DNA of 64,000 nt from Coenobita brevimanus. Lineage: Eukaryota; Arthropoda; Malacostraca; Decapoda; Coenobitidae. Below are positions 11,730-54,347 of this stretch, piece by piece. A program made the translations under genes and the position numbers. The notes beneath the pieces were generated by a model. It did no database searches. It saw only the letters and a list, made by a program, of their open reading frames with translations, and was not told where the DNA came from. Location: positions 1,219,815-1,283,814 of the forward strand of contig CM064691.1 of NCBI GenBank assembly GCA_032717465.1. The letters run 5' to 3'. The stretch's first letter is position 1. Each line of letters starts with the position of its first letter.

Positions 11730-12170
11730 CTATCTCTGTCTGTCTGTCTCTGTCTGTCTGTCTCTCTCTCTAGTCGTGTCGCAACTTTACGCAAGGGTTA
11801 CGCTTCCAAGGCCTCACGTCAAACCAAAAATTGCGTATACCCAAAACACCGCACTTTTCCCTATATATTTCGTAAACTTAGAAAAAATATATATCAACAG
11901 ATCAGTTTAATACGGTACACTAAATTCACATAGATTTTTAAAACAGAGGAGCTGGATTGTTTGGTATTTGGCGGTGAATGTGGTGAAAGAAAGACTACAA
12001 ACGACATCAGATAAAAATATGACTAGAAGAAGCTGTTGATAACGTGGGGATCGTTGTGGAGGTGGTGTGTGAGCTGTTGTCTACTCCAGTTTCTTTTTAT
12101 TGAGGCGAAGATGCACGTGAGAGGTTGGTGTTGATTGGCTGAATGCAACATGTCCGAATAACATTTACTA
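11730..12170. other. (TCTG)/(CT) run, otherwise no gene seen
   Basis: A (TCTG)n/(CT)n stretch up to 11772, then unique DNA without recognisable genes. Confidence 0.5.
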
Positions 12171-12171
12171 T

Positions 12172-12414
12172 AGTCGCGGCGCACGACTCTGAGGCTGTCA
12201 TTATCGTACCCTGGCAACCTACCATTCAAAAGTGCGTCCCATTTCGTGCATAACATGAGACGCAAGTGATTCGTGTATAATATGTTCGTGTATAATAATA
12301 TTCGTGTATAATAATATGATTCATGTATAATATGACGCGAAATGGGACGCACTTTTGAATGGTAGGATACCAGGGTACGATAATGACAAACCTCAGAGTC
12401 TTGCGCCGTGACTA
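12172..12414 (-). mobile_element. MITE with ~75-bp terminal inverted repeats (copy 2)
   Basis: TAGTCGCGGCGCACGACTCT at the left is mirrored by AGAGTCTTGCGCCGTGACTA at the right, and TTCAAAAGTGCGTCCCATTT by AAATGGGACGCACTTTTGAA. The ends are bounded by TA on both sides, as in Tc1/mariner MITEs. The AT-rich centre (GTGTATAATATG) is reversed relative to copy 1. Confidence 0.9.
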
Positions 12415-13337
12415 TAACCCAACTTTCTCCCTCAGATATATGTTGTCAGTTAATAATGCAAACGAGTAAAGAGATTATATGGTAACGTTGCATTCAGACA
12501 ATTAACACGAACCTGTCAAGTGGATCTTCGCCTCAGTAACAAAAATAAAACTGAGTATAGTAATTATGGAGGTGTTAGTGACCTCTTCAGTAGATCTGGC
12601 CTGACCCTACCCAGTGCAAGGCGTGGTAATCTTTCAGTAGGAGTGATGGACAGTGCATTGGAGTCCACCTGTTCGCCGTTTATGATGCTGTGTGACCTAC
12701 TTCTTCATAATCTTGGTCAGGCCACTCAGGCAGGCTTGGGGAATTGGAAATATTCAAGATGGCTTTTAAAATGGGTGCCGAGAACATGAGAAATACAAAT
12801 TAGTCACAACTTCATTATTGATTCACTTAGAAATATACTTTTTTTTTTTATCTAACTATACAGGACTCTACAGGACTCTACAGGACTAACTATGTAGGAC
12901 CACACAGTCTGTTGTGGTGATAATATTTGCTACGATAACTAACAGTCTCCCTATCCACAGGAACTGGCGTACTGAAGAGATGGTGATGCAGCCATAACCC
13001 CTCTCCACCACCACCACCACCACCACACACATTGTCTCCACTACCACCACCATCACATTACGTCCACCACCAACACTACCACCACCTAACACACATTGTC
13101 TCCACCACCACCACACACACTATTTCCACCACCACACACGTAAAGCCACGAACAACATCAGTGTACAAGCAACGAAACCAGATTAGTGTACAACCAAGGA
13201 ACACCAGAGTCGGCAGTCATGAACATTTGTACAACACGCAGCCTTAGATAGTTATTGCTCATCTAAATTCTTTCCCTGTAGCGAATTAACAACCTCTAAC
13301 AGCATCCAGAATTGTCAGTATTTATCCGCCGGAATCT
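12415..13337. other. No gene seen; (CCA)n tracts
   Basis: Unique DNA with a short ACAGGACTCT tandem near 12860-12890 and (CCA)n-rich DNA at 13005-13140. A 76-residue - strand open stretch reflects the triplets. Confidence 0.55.
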
Positions 13338-13411
13338 ACCTATCTATCTATGTATTGCCAGACGCCTTAATCCCGTGAGAGGTGGCCACAAACAAATCGC
13401 CTCCATGTCAG
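13338..13411 (-). mobile_element. LINE family A minimal 3' end
   Basis: Only the last ~74 bp: (GATA) tail, TTGCCAGACGCCTTAATCCC and GGCCACAAACAAATCGCCTC. Confidence 0.85.
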
Positions 13412-13817
13412 AGTAATAATAAACTACCACCCAACTCTCCTGCCTCATATTTTAACAACTCCATCATCCATCAGTTCAAAATACTTCATCCCACCGTCAT
13501 CAAAACCAACTGTGGATTCTTGTACCCGTGCGACTCTCGACACATTCCAGGCGTTTTTCTTTGAACCAAACACCCCCCTTACTACCCACCAAGTCTAGCG
13601 AGGAATTAAAACACAAAAACACCAGCCTCAATCAAGCTTTAGAAAGGGATAGACTAGCAAACATCTTTAAGTAAATGATATAAAAAGGCCTGGACGAAAA
13701 ACCGAATGCAACCTACCTACACCAACACCTAAAACAAATGGACTAAAACCTTCATCTTCTCTCTTACTTTCAAAATCTTCTCCCATTTCTTTCTTGGGTT
13801 TATTCTTACTTTTTATC

Positions 13818-13853
<36 letters not shown>

Positions 13854-13939
13854 TCTCTCTACTTCCAAAACTTTCTATTTCCTTCTTGTGTTTTTTTTTT
13901 TTCCTACTTTAACCCTTGCTACCTTTCCCTCCCTCCCTT

Positions 13940-13989
<50 letters not shown>

Positions 13990-14053
13990 CCAAAACTTTC
14001 CCTTATTTCCTTCTTACCTAATTTTTTCCTACTTTAACCCTTGCTACCTTTCC

Positions 14054-14089
<36 letters not shown>

Positions 14090-14460
14090 CAACCCTCTTC
14101 GTTTCCCCGCAACTCGTCCATCGCTCCCGCCTTCCTTACTCCTTCCCCTGCATCCTCCCCACCTGGTCGCCCCAGCCTCTTCCTCCCTCTCCCTGCCTCA
14201 CCCTCGCACCGACACTGGCACACTTGAGTATTTAGGGTGACAATAATATCACCTTAAAAAAAAAGGGATAAAGGAAAAAAGCTAGCAGACAAACTGTTTA
14301 AAATACTTACCCCCTTTCCTTCTACTCTAGGTACAGTTTATAAATATTTTCAGATCAACACCAGTATTGTTCAGTCCAGAGAATTATTACATGATTTTTA
14401 TAAAGCTAGGGAGAGGATTTTGGGTCATGAGGCGGTATATACACTCCTCATTACCTCATT
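13412..14460. other. No gene seen; (CT)n arrays with repeated spacer
   Basis: (CT)n arrays at 13817-13859, 13948-13985 and 14055-14086 are separated by a repeated spacer (CTACTTCCAAAACTTTC and CTACTTTAACCCTTGCTACC), so this is a higher-order repeat. Confidence 0.75.
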
Positions 14461-14463
14461 CTT

Positions 14464-14465
<2 letters not shown>

Positions 14466-14525
<60 letters not shown>

Positions 14526-14568
14526 CATTCATAAACACACACACACACACACACACACATTCATTCTT

Positions 14569-14628
<60 letters not shown>

Positions 14629-14669
14629 CATTCATAAACACACGCACACACACACACACATTCATTCTT

Positions 14670-14713
<44 letters not shown>

Positions 14714-14720
14714 TCTCTCT

Positions 14721-14815
<95 letters not shown>
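14466..14815. repeat. (CA)n array with recurring ATTCATTCTTAAA spacers
   Basis: Seven (CA)n blocks separated by short spacers (CTTCATTCATAAA, CATTCATTCTTAAA) and one (CT)n block. It lies 170 bp upstream of the SLC5 start codon. Confidence 0.97.
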
Positions 14816-14816
<1 letters not shown>

Positions 14817-14988
14817 CAAGAGAATAGTTAATGTGAAAGAAATACACACGAACATACACCTACATATAACCTTCTTTCGTGCCTACATACACACGCACAT
14901 ACACTAACCTTTCGTGCCTACATACACACGCACGTACACTACCCTTCTTTCGTTCCTACATACACACGAACACACACCTACACACACC

Positions 14989-45206
<30,218 letters not shown>

Positions 45207-45455
45207 AATCTTGGATGAAATTAACGAACAAGCAATTATCTTCCTCTCCCAGCTCTAATATGCATGAAAAAGTAATTGGAAAAATATCTGGATTCATTTT
45301 CTTGTCCTCCATGACACCCCGCCCTCACGAACTCTACGAACTTTTAAAATCTTGAATTAAATTAACGAACAGACAATTATCTCCCTCTCCCAGTTCCAAT
45401 ATGCAGGAAAAAGTAATTGAAAAAAATATCTGTACCCATTTTCTTGTCCCATATA

Positions 45456-46351
45456 AAGACAATCAAAACCTTGTGATATATTTCCTCCCGCAGTATTTGT
45501 TTTTAAAGAATGGGAGGCATGGAAAGATTCTTGTGTTTCCTTCCCTGTAAAATTGTTTGTAAATCTGTCCTTGGATATGGGGTCTTCTCCACGTTCTCGA
45601 CGAAGATTTCTCAGCCGTTTTAAAAATTATATTTGCTGTTCCAGACGATGATATTTAATTTAGTAGTGACTGTCTGGACTTGAGGAGTTCCATACAGCCT
45701 TCATGAACACCTTCCTTACTGGGGGTCGTTCGTAACTCGAGTTCAGGCGTCTAAGGATAGCTTAAATGAAACATAACACTAGGCGCAAACTCGGTATTTC
45801 ACCTCTCTTTCTTTCCTAGAGAGTTATAAATCACATGTAACTACCTATGATATCTATAAATATGTATATTCTTGAATAGGATCTCATTTTCTTCGTGAAC
45901 AGAAACAAACTACTGTGTTGGTATTGAGCGTCATGAACTGTCGTAATATATTTCTTTTCTCAGATGCCGGGATATTGTTACATTCATTACACAACCTGAA
46001 CCACCCGCCTGCACGGAGTATGTTGTATAGTCTGGTTAATCACTAGACTTCAGTGCCATAGTTTTTATTTTATTGATGTTATACACGATTATCTTTAGTA
46101 CAGGAGACACTTTTCTGACTGGAGGCGTTAGGTACAGCCGTCAACACTTTCAATATAAGAGATATTGCCGACGGTCACTGAAACTGTAGTTAACATGAAT
46201 GTAATACAACCCAGCTACGTCATCGGATGGAAGGGGTTCATGAACTACAAACCTAACAGTCTCAGGCAAGATTATAACATTAGCTGTGACGCTAAACATT
46301 GTACTAATGTAATGTTATATACCTAGCAAGGTTTTAATGCTGACCACCAGC

Positions 46352-46355
<4 letters not shown>
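45456..46355. other. Downstream of SLC5; no gene recognised
   Basis: Probably 3' UTR and intergenic DNA. No convincing polyadenylation signal near the stop was picked. Confidence 0.5.
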
Positions 46356-46441
<86 letters not shown>

Positions 46442-46478
46442 TGTATATTAGTGTGTGTGTGCGTGTGTGTGTGTGTGT
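46356..46478. repeat. (CA)n-(TA)n-(GT)n palindromic microsatellite
   Basis: (CA)n passes into (TA)n and then, after CTGTATATTAG, into (GT)n. The two outer parts are complementary, so the tract can fold. Confidence 0.93.
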
Positions 46479-46592
46479 GTCGTTCAGTGTAAATAAACAG
46501 AAGCTTCGTCATATTCAGTAAGCGTCAGTGTGAAGCCTATAACCGTAATAAACGCCATTTTTCTTTCACTCAGACATTCATTAATGTACAGT

Positions 46593-46686
46593 CTTACAAA
46601 AACCAGTTTCTCAGCATTAAGACGGTAGATCGAGCCTTCATGAGACAACACAAGGAACACTTAGTGAAGACACTGTTACCCTTGTA
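46593..46686 (+). other. Unassigned exon-like segment, possible terminal exon
   Basis: A good acceptor (TTTTTCTTTCACTCAG) is followed by an open frame reading YKNQFLSIKTVDRAFMRQHK, then EHLVKTLLPL and TAG. It is similar to 43523-43612. It does not fit the SLC5 exon phase, since a phase-1 join gives an immediate stop. Confidence 0.4.
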
Positions 46687-46867
46687 GTGCAAAGCTTCGA
46701 AGCACAAGTAACAGATGTAATTCGATGTGAAACCCTCGTTAGCACTTCCTTTCAGGCAGGGACAGGGTGTGAGGCTGCACTGAAAGCAGGGCTCAAGCGT
46801 GTACCATTCCCGAACTATCGCGTTTCCTGTTGTGCGTTCACAGAGAAAGCGGGTTTATCCGTGCGGG

Positions 46868-47507
46868 TTTCCGGCGCCGACCTGCGCCAAGAATTAAACC
46901 ACACAAACAAGTGGGGGTGTTCATAGAAGCAGCGGGGTCGAGCGTTTCGGAGCAGGCAGCCTGCTTCAACCCGCTTTCCGGAATCCTCGGACCATTCTTG
47001 CCTGCTCAACCCGCGCGGGTAGACGTGTACAGACTGGCGACGGCGTGAAATTGTGGGGATCGCGACGCGCCAGTAATATGCAGAAATCATTTTTTTCCCG
47101 CCTTTTTTATCAGAATCGGTCACTGTGGATTCAGGATCGGTATGGAAACAAAGATAATAAAATATAAACATTTTGTGATGGAAAGGCTATTAGTTAGTCC
47201 CGCAATTTTCTGCGGGAATAACTAATATAACTCCTTCTTAATAACTCCTTAATAAGATCATAAAAAAGATGGTGATATTCTCCAAGCTGTTCTCTCTTGC
47301 AGTTTATTTCATGTGTTGCAATTTTTTTCCTTTTGATTTTTGGGTGAACACTGTCAAGCAACATGAACTCATCAGACGACGAGCCTGACATCTTCACTGT
47401 ATAAACGTCCCTTTAACGTCGCGTGGGTCGTAGCTGGTTACCTGCTTCCTTTGTGAACACCGACCCGCGCAGGTAACAAGGGCGGGTCGGCGCCGGAAGA
47501 GGCGTAC
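46868..47507 (-). pseudogene. PIF/Harbinger-like relic with inverted ends
   Basis: The - strand open stretch (47194-47397) carries HEINCKREQLGEYHHLFYDL, resembling the N-terminal VHxINxKRxxxGEFHHL part of Harbinger-type nucleases. The flanks are inverted: TTCCGGCGCCGACC near 46869 is mirrored by GGTCGGCGCCGGAA near 47485, and GTGTTCATAGAAGCAG by CTGCTTCCTTTGTGAACAC. The catalytic domain is absent. Confidence 0.5.
47189..47226. repeat. Short hairpin TTAGTTAGTCCCGCA
   Basis: A 15-bp arm with one mismatch around a 6-base loop (TTAGTTAGTCCCGCA / TGCGGGAATAACTAA), inside the Harbinger-like relic. Confidence 0.8.
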
Positions 47508-47595
47508 CGTATCAGTTGGATGTGCTAAGAGCCATTGATGGTGCACGTACTGAGTTGTTATGCTGCAACAATACTGGATTATTTAGTCCAACATA

Positions 47596-47599
<4 letters not shown>

Positions 47600-47644
<45 letters not shown>

Positions 47645-47762
47645 CTATTATCTATCTATGCATCTATCTATCTATGTATGTATGTATCTGTATCTATCTA
47701 TCTATCTGTCTATCAGTATATATGTATGTATATATCTGTCTATCTATATATGTACAGTATAT
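47600..47762. repeat. (CA)n and (TATC)n arrays
   Basis: (CA)n at 47600-47643 followed by imperfect (TATC)/(TATG) repeats. Confidence 0.93.
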
Positions 47763-49174
47763 CATCTGAGGGAAACAGCCAAGAGCTAAGACCTCAAGTC
47801 ACTGCTTCTGAAACTTCATAAAAATCATCCGAGTCATAATTGTAACATTTCATTCACCCTTCACCTCCTTATAGATGGTTAATATTCCATTAATATTCCA
47901 CTATGCATTATATACACAGCTCTGTATAGTTCATATGGTTACACATTTCTAAAAAGCAAAATAAAGTGATTAAAAACGTTAGCAAGTTTCTTTGTACATC
48001 CTTCTTCAGTTTAAGTTAAGTTACAGCTTGTACAGAAATAAATACTAACGAATCTCAGCAGGAGTTACACATGACGAGGGTTGGTGGCACGGCAGGGGTG
48101 GGAAAGGACCAAGACGACCATTTCCATTTGGGTGGGTGGATATGCAGATGTCTTCCTCTATGCAAAGTTTCGTTTTCTTGAGTTTAAAAAAAAAATAATG
48201 ATAATAATAATAATAATAATAATAGATAGGAAGCTGAATACACTGGATAAGAACTGTTTAAGCTCATTTTGTTCGGCCAAACATTGACATCAACCCGTCG
48301 ACGTCCGCACCGATCAAAACAAAACTCCTGATATCGCTTCGCGAGTGCTGGTGTAATGAAGGGTTAGACAGGGAAGAAGGGAGAGAAGTGCAGAGGCGTA
48401 ATACCTTTCCTTTTATCTTTTTTCGAAGATTTTTTTATTTATTACATTAGAGACATTAACGCTGAAGATCCGCCAAGATAAGTTTCCTATTTATGTGACA
48501 GTGGAGGTGTGGATGGGAGGGCAGTATGGGTGAGAGGGTGGGGATGGGCTGGTGGCAGAGGTATGAGGGTGCTGTGGGTGGGAGGGTGGTGGTGATGGGT
48601 GGGAGATGTAGATGAGTGATGTAGGTGGGAGGGTGAAATAGGGGATTGGGTCGTCTAGGTGAATGTGTGATGTAACTCGTATCTGCTGATGTGAACGAAA
48701 AGGCTAATACAGTATTATAAAACAATAGTTAGGAGGGTAACAGACAGGGGAAAGGAAAATGAGGAATGTACAGATGACTGCAGCCGCCAATAACATCCTG
48801 AACCAAATCACATATCGAGAACTGCAAGATCCATTTTATGCCTTTTATTGTGTTTGCCGTCATCATACACACACATTTTAAAAAATGTTTCTGTGTGGAT
48901 GACGGAAAATCACAGCGGTTGCGAGCATTCGCAAATATTATTCCTAGGATTTTTTGCAAGATTATGAACACTCACAAGAACTGATGAGTACACTTAACCC
49001 TTACAGCTCGGATAACTGCCATAGCCATCATGAAACAGGGTCGGGGCAGCTAGGATGATGGCAATAGAATCTATTGCCATCATCTATGGAGTAGATGCTT
49101 TGCATTTCCCGCCACTGTTTGAATTTCTACCAATTTTCTATGGTCCCCAGCGTGTGGCACAGCAATATTGAAGG
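47763..49174. other. No gene recognised
   Basis: Contains an (ATA)n run near 48195-48225 and a GGGTGG-rich stretch at 48520-48650. Nothing else was recognised. Confidence 0.5.
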
Positions 49175-50391
49175 CAGTGTTGCCAACCGCAGGGACATGT
49201 CCCTAAGCCTATGGACTTTTGACTAATTCTTAAGGCGTAGGGACGCAGGGACGCCCTGGCAAAATTCGTCAAAACCTAGGGATTTCGGACATTCATTGAT
49301 AATTAGTATATTTTTCTGCAAGAAAATCTGCAAAGCTACAAAATTTAATGATAAAATATGGCCATTTAGCAGGATCTCAGAGTGATATTCAGAACGAGTG
49401 GGAGGATTTGCCAGCATATTTCAGTGCTGATGAACGAACGTAACCTGCTTCTTAAGAAAAGCTGTGAAGAACTTTGGTTGTATCCTTCCAAACTAAGGAA
49501 TTTTTCAGACCAGTATGTTTTTAGGAACCTTGCTTCTCTAGCAAAGCTCATCCCAACTTTGTCATATTCCACTGCAGAAAGTGAGAGGATCTCTCAAATG
49601 GCAGATGCAAAGACAAAAAAGAGGATTGGGATGGAACCGAAGTTATTAGACTCCTTGTTCATCACATCTAATATGAATTCCAAAGATAAAAAAACTCTTG
49701 ATTTTGCAGAAGAGACTGAACAGAGGCACATGGCACTTCATAATCAACAAACGTAATGATCGCCAAGAGTAAAGTTTTACTGTTTTCTTTCCACTCAGGC
49801 CTGAAGTTAGTAACACTGCTGTGCTGATTATGAATGAAATTTGATTATGAAATGCTGAAAGTGTTTATACTGTTTCATCGGAGCCGATGATAAATATCCA
49901 CATCCAATATCGTACTGCGGCAGGAAATATGACATCGCATTATTTATTTACTGTTCCTCTTTCATACAATGTGTTCCTTGTATTTTCACTTTCATGATCA
50001 TTATGAATAATTAATGAAACAACCTATAGCATTTAAACATATTATCAAGTAAACTATATTGAAAACAAGGTATGTAAACTTTATTTTTTTCTATTCTTAA
50101 TCTTAATTTATAATAGGAATTTAGAGAATTGGACGCATATCCTGTAAAACAAAAAACTTACTTTTCTTGAATAAATATTAAATGTCATTGCGTTCATATT
50201 TCGTTCTCCTGTCTCCATGGAACTTATTAGTTACCTAAGAAACATTCTATGTGCATTTCTTGTGTAAAATAAAGTTTAAGTCATGTAGGGACAAGCATAA
50301 GGACTTCGACTTTTTACGTAGGGACACGTGGGGACTTATCTTTATTTAGGGATATTTGGACCAAAAACGAATTTTCGGGTTGGCAACACTG
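49175..50391 (+). mobile_element. Deleted hAT transposon with hATC domain
   Basis: 1,217 bp bounded by CAGTGTTGCCAACC at 49175-49188 and its inverse GGTTGGCAACACTG at 50378-50391. Flanks ATTGAAGG (49167-49174) and ATTGGAGG (50392-50399) are an 8-bp target duplication with one mismatch. Inside, the frame at 49382-49756 encodes FRNLASLAKLIPTLSYSTAE and SERISQMADAKTKKR, the hAT C-terminal dimerisation domain. The catalytic DDE part is gone. Confidence 0.92.
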
Positions 50392-50736
50392 ATTGGAGGC
50401 TGGTGAGGGTGAGCTATTCCCAAATTTGCCAGTCTTTCATGTGTATCGGGAGGGGTAGGGCTGATGTTTCTTTGATCCCTTGATTCCGATTTATTTACCG
50501 CCGCAAGTGGATGTCTGCTCCCTACCACCTCCACTCTCGACTTGTCTCCCACTTGTGCAGGGAAGGGGATGAGTGAGTGATTAATTGGGAGAGTTTTAGA
50601 GATAAAAGTGTCGCCATTATGAAGTGGAGAGAGGATGTGAGAGAGTGGGAGTTGGGTTACTTCATGTAGTGTAAAGTGACATGTGACGGCCACTACTTAT
50701 TGCCTCCCACCTCCTTCCCATCACTTTTTTTTTTTC

Positions 50737-50815
50737 TTTTAATACATAGCATAAGGAACCAAAGGCCAGGAGCGCGCAAACCATTCCATCCAAGGAAAAA
50801 AAAAAAAAAAAATTC
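50737..50815 (-). mobile_element. Jockey-like LINE (family B) 3' end
   Basis: GGAACCAAAGGCCAGGAGCG and CCATTCCATCCAAGGAAAAA: the 3' UTR in reverse, about 80 bp only. Confidence 0.75.
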
Positions 50816-52093
50816 AAGAGCGTACCGCCTAACCTCGCCATGCACACCACCATCCTTTCCCAGCCAGACATTTCTTGGGTTTGTGAGGAAGTGTGAAGTG
50901 TGGCATATATAGTGCAAATTTCTATATATAAAAAGCGGCATAGACGAATAAAATGTCAGTGAAGAGTGTTTATGAAAGTAATGACTGGTATTTCGTGAAG
51001 TGAAAGTGTAAAAAAATATATAAGCCATAGAAGATAAGGAACGCTACAGATAAGTGTGTATGTATGTTTGTGATAAGTGTTGTGAAGTAAGAAATTAATT
51101 GAATAAGTGTTTTTGAAAATAACGAAAGCGTCAGTGAAGAGAAAAGAGTGTAAGAGTAAGGACTGATAATCATTTGAGTGAATTAAGACTGTAGAAAAAA
51201 TATATATATATCTAAGCAACAGAAGGAAAAAGTAAAAATCAGGCGCTACAATAATCAGCAATTTATATATTTGTGATAAGCTTGTGAAGTAAGAAATAAG
51301 CGTAATTAGTGTTTTTAAAGAAACCTATGAGTGTACGATGGAAAGACCTATGGAATAACTAAAGGGATTTTACGCGGCACAGAAAACGTAGAATGAGTGG
51401 TCTTTTGCGGCAAGTAATGTGTAATAAACCTTGGTATTGTTTTCCTTTCTTTGCCACACGTCCGTTCAAGGGATTCATGCATGCAACAGTGGCAGAGGGC
51501 ATTGGATAGGAGTGTTAGGTGCATGTGGGGCAAGGGAGAGGGTGAGCGAGTGTGTATAGGGCCCAGGTTGTGTGCTGTAGCCATGAACTCAGACTCCTCC
51601 AAACACAGCCTTGAGCAACCCCGAAAACTACCTCCATTCATCTGCCTCCTCAAGTCCTCCATCTAGAGACTTGGTGACAGTTCCAATGGGGAGATGAAGG
51701 ATTGGTGAGTATTCTGATGTTTGAAAGTTCTGTGTGCTCTAATTACGGAACTGTGCTTGAAAACAGTTGATTTTTTTTTTTTTTTTTTTGGGGGGGACAC
51801 TGAGTAAATACCTCTCAAAACCACTGGGCTTTGAGGGTTAAGGATTAAAAAGGGCGATAGATACAGGCCCAGATGTGTGTATTATGACAGTGGCTCATGT
51901 ATACAATTTATTCAAACTTAGTCATAATTTGAATTTGAAATATTAACATCCATTTTGGCATTCATTTCCGCTAAACATATGAATTTAACAGTATCTTTAC
52001 AAACGGTCAACGCAAGATGAGTTGGGCGGGATGTTCGAGCTGCGCATGTGCAGTCGTCGTTTGGCACAATTTTCTGTCCAGGGATCTTTTGAA
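50816..52093. other. No gene recognised
   Basis: A duplicated text (GTGATAAGTGTTGTGAAGTAAGAAAT / GTGATAAGCTTGTGAAGTAAGAAAT, each shown in part) lies at 51070 and 51272. No element was identified. Confidence 0.5.
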
Positions 52094-52190
52094 AGGCAGT
52101 GAAATGGCGGGGGACAGGGCGACATGGAGGCGATTTGCTTGTGGCCACCCCATACGGGATTAAGGCTTCTGGCAATAGGTAGATAGATAG
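52094..52190 (+). mobile_element. LINE family A minimal 3' end
   Basis: 97 bp: GGCAGTGAAATGGCGGGGGA to GGCTTCTGGCAATAGGTAGA. Confidence 0.9.
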
Positions 52191-52640
52191 GATCCTCTGA
52201 TTTGCTAGACTGGCACCAACCCAACTCTCAATCCACACCTGAAAATTACCCATGCCGATGTACGCAAAGGTAAAGGGTTCCAGTGCAGGTATTGTAGGGG
52301 TCTGTCCTATATTTATACAGGTACAAATGGGTTAAGTTCCCGATTATGTACCGTATCTACAATTCTCGATAACCTAATGGATGAGCGATGACGACGACCA
52401 TTGTCTCCCTTAACGTCAGGTCGTTTGAAATTGTAGCTTCGAAACGACTGAAATTTGAACTCAGTACAACATTAGTTATTCAAATCTAGCCAAACTATAA
52501 CATAAAGAGTCTCATATCTTGCTGTGCCTTATATAATGGTGTGTTTCTCTGATTTCCTGTCGGTTTGGTTGTGTGCAGCCTAACGGCTTCTTGTAATACC
52601 ATTTTTCTTGTGAATTAAACAGGATATAGAATGGAACACA

Positions 52641-52697
<57 letters not shown>

Positions 52698-52817
52698 CCG
52701 AATGAAATAGTGTGTGCCAAAACTATTCACAAATTTAAGGATATGTATGGTAAAAATGATTTAATACAAGGGACAGTACGAGCTTGACTCATTCCTGTAA
52801 AGATACAGTTAGGTAAG

Positions 52818-52856
<39 letters not shown>

Positions 52857-53333
52857 TTTTTTAAATTGATCGATTGATTTATTAGATGCAAAAATTCTCT
52901 CCATATTAGCATTTCATTACAGCAGACCTACAGTACGAGTATACCCTGCTCACTTCAACCAGGCGTAAAATTGCCATCCTTCCACCTTGAATGATGCCCT
53001 GTAGCAATCAGTTAACACTATGATGCTAGTCACGAAGAAGTGCTGTGGAAAGTATGTAGGTCCGTAGTATTGTCCTGTTCTGCAGTTCATTGACAGAAAA
53101 TAAGTTACAAAAGGACAGAAAATATAAATAGTCGAACACTCAGATAAATAAAATACTCGTGTCAGGTGGAATGGACTACTAGAGTTGTTCCGACCATGTG
53201 ATGGGCAGTGGTGCTAGCAATACCAGTTTCATGCTTTCCACTCTACGCTGGATACAACCATCTACCGTTAGAGTGAATGTGGTGCTAGAGTTGCCCCGAC
53301 GCTGAGATGGTTACCTTTTATGTGTCATGTTTG
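52191..53333. other. No gene recognised; two (CA)n arrays
   Basis: (CA)n at 52638-52695 and 52818-52855. Direct repeat of a GTTGTTCCGACC / GTTGCCCCGACG theme near 53175 and 53290. Confidence 0.55.
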
Positions 53334-53535
53334 GTGTATGTGAGTGAGGTGGAAGGGGGGAGAGGGAGGGGGAGGCCGAGGATGCGATGGAGGGATGACG
53401 TGGAGAGGTATATGAGAGAGGGGTGTGTGAGCTGGGGGAGGATAGTGAAATGACTGTGGACAGGGCGACATGGAGGCGATTTGTTTGTGACCACCCTGTA
53501 CGGGATTGAGGCGTCTGGCAATAGAGATAGATAGT
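53334..53535 (+). mobile_element. LINE family A 3' fragment
   Basis: From GTGTATGTGAGTGAGGTGGA to GGCGTCTGGCAATAGAGATA. Confidence 0.9.
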
Positions 53536-53721
53536 TAGTAGCCATAACAAAGAAACTGGAGGGACATGGCTGTCAGGTAGTTGAAGGAAACATTTTAATA
53601 TTTGAATTTTAAAACACACTGTACTGGTCATCAACGAACCTCATCGAATTTCATATAACTTTCCCTGCCCATACCATCACCGTACACCAGAGTATTGAGA
53701 TAACCGTAGCATGTTTTTGTT

Positions 53722-53825
53722 TTTTTTCTAATGCAAGGAAGAAGGAACCAAAGGCCAGGAACCCGCAAACCGTTCCAAGAAAAAAACAAAACAAAAACAA
53801 AGCAAAAGAGAGCCGAGTTTAAATT
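53722..53825 (-). mobile_element. Jockey-like LINE (family B) 3' end
   Basis: T run, then GGAACCAAAGGCCAGGAACC and GAGAGCC, the family B 3' UTR in reverse. Confidence 0.8.
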
Positions 53826-53887
53826 CAATACGGACGTTGAGTAGCATATTTGAGGGTGCATGTCATAGAAAACGAGGACTCAAGTCT

Positions 53888-54055
53888 ACCCAATGTCAAA
53901 CTCTTAAAAAAATAGTCAAACAGCGTGTAAGAAAAGGAAATATTGAAAAAGAGAATATGGAAACGAAAAATCGAGTCTATATCCAGTGTCAAACTCTTAA
54001 AAAAACAGTCAAACAGCTTGTAAGAAAAGGAAATATTGAAACAAAGAGTAATGCA
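53888..54055 (+). repeat. 93-bp in-frame direct duplication
   Basis: GTCAAACTCTTAAAAAAA and TAAGAAAAGGAAATATTGAA occur at 53895 and 53988, period 93. The frame stays open (QCQTLKKxVKQxVRKGNIE twice) from 53837 to 54073, but the open part is short and unassigned. Confidence 0.85.
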
Positions 54056-54347
54056 GATATCAGTGGTTTATAACTTAGTGCTAAAAACATCAAGAAACAC
54101 AACAAACAGGTTAACAGGTTACTAATACATACACTGGTAAATGACGTGAGCGATGGCCTTACCAAAAAGAAGTTTGCATTATATATGAATGTTGTATACG
54201 GTAAAGTCTATGTTATAATACACCTTTTAAATAATTACCTGTACCTTCTGCTTTTAAGTCCAGTCAAGATTAAAAATAATCCTATAAACACCTTCACGCT
54301 CTTCTCAGCTGAAACAAAATCTCGTAACGGTTTCTAGAATAATTAAC

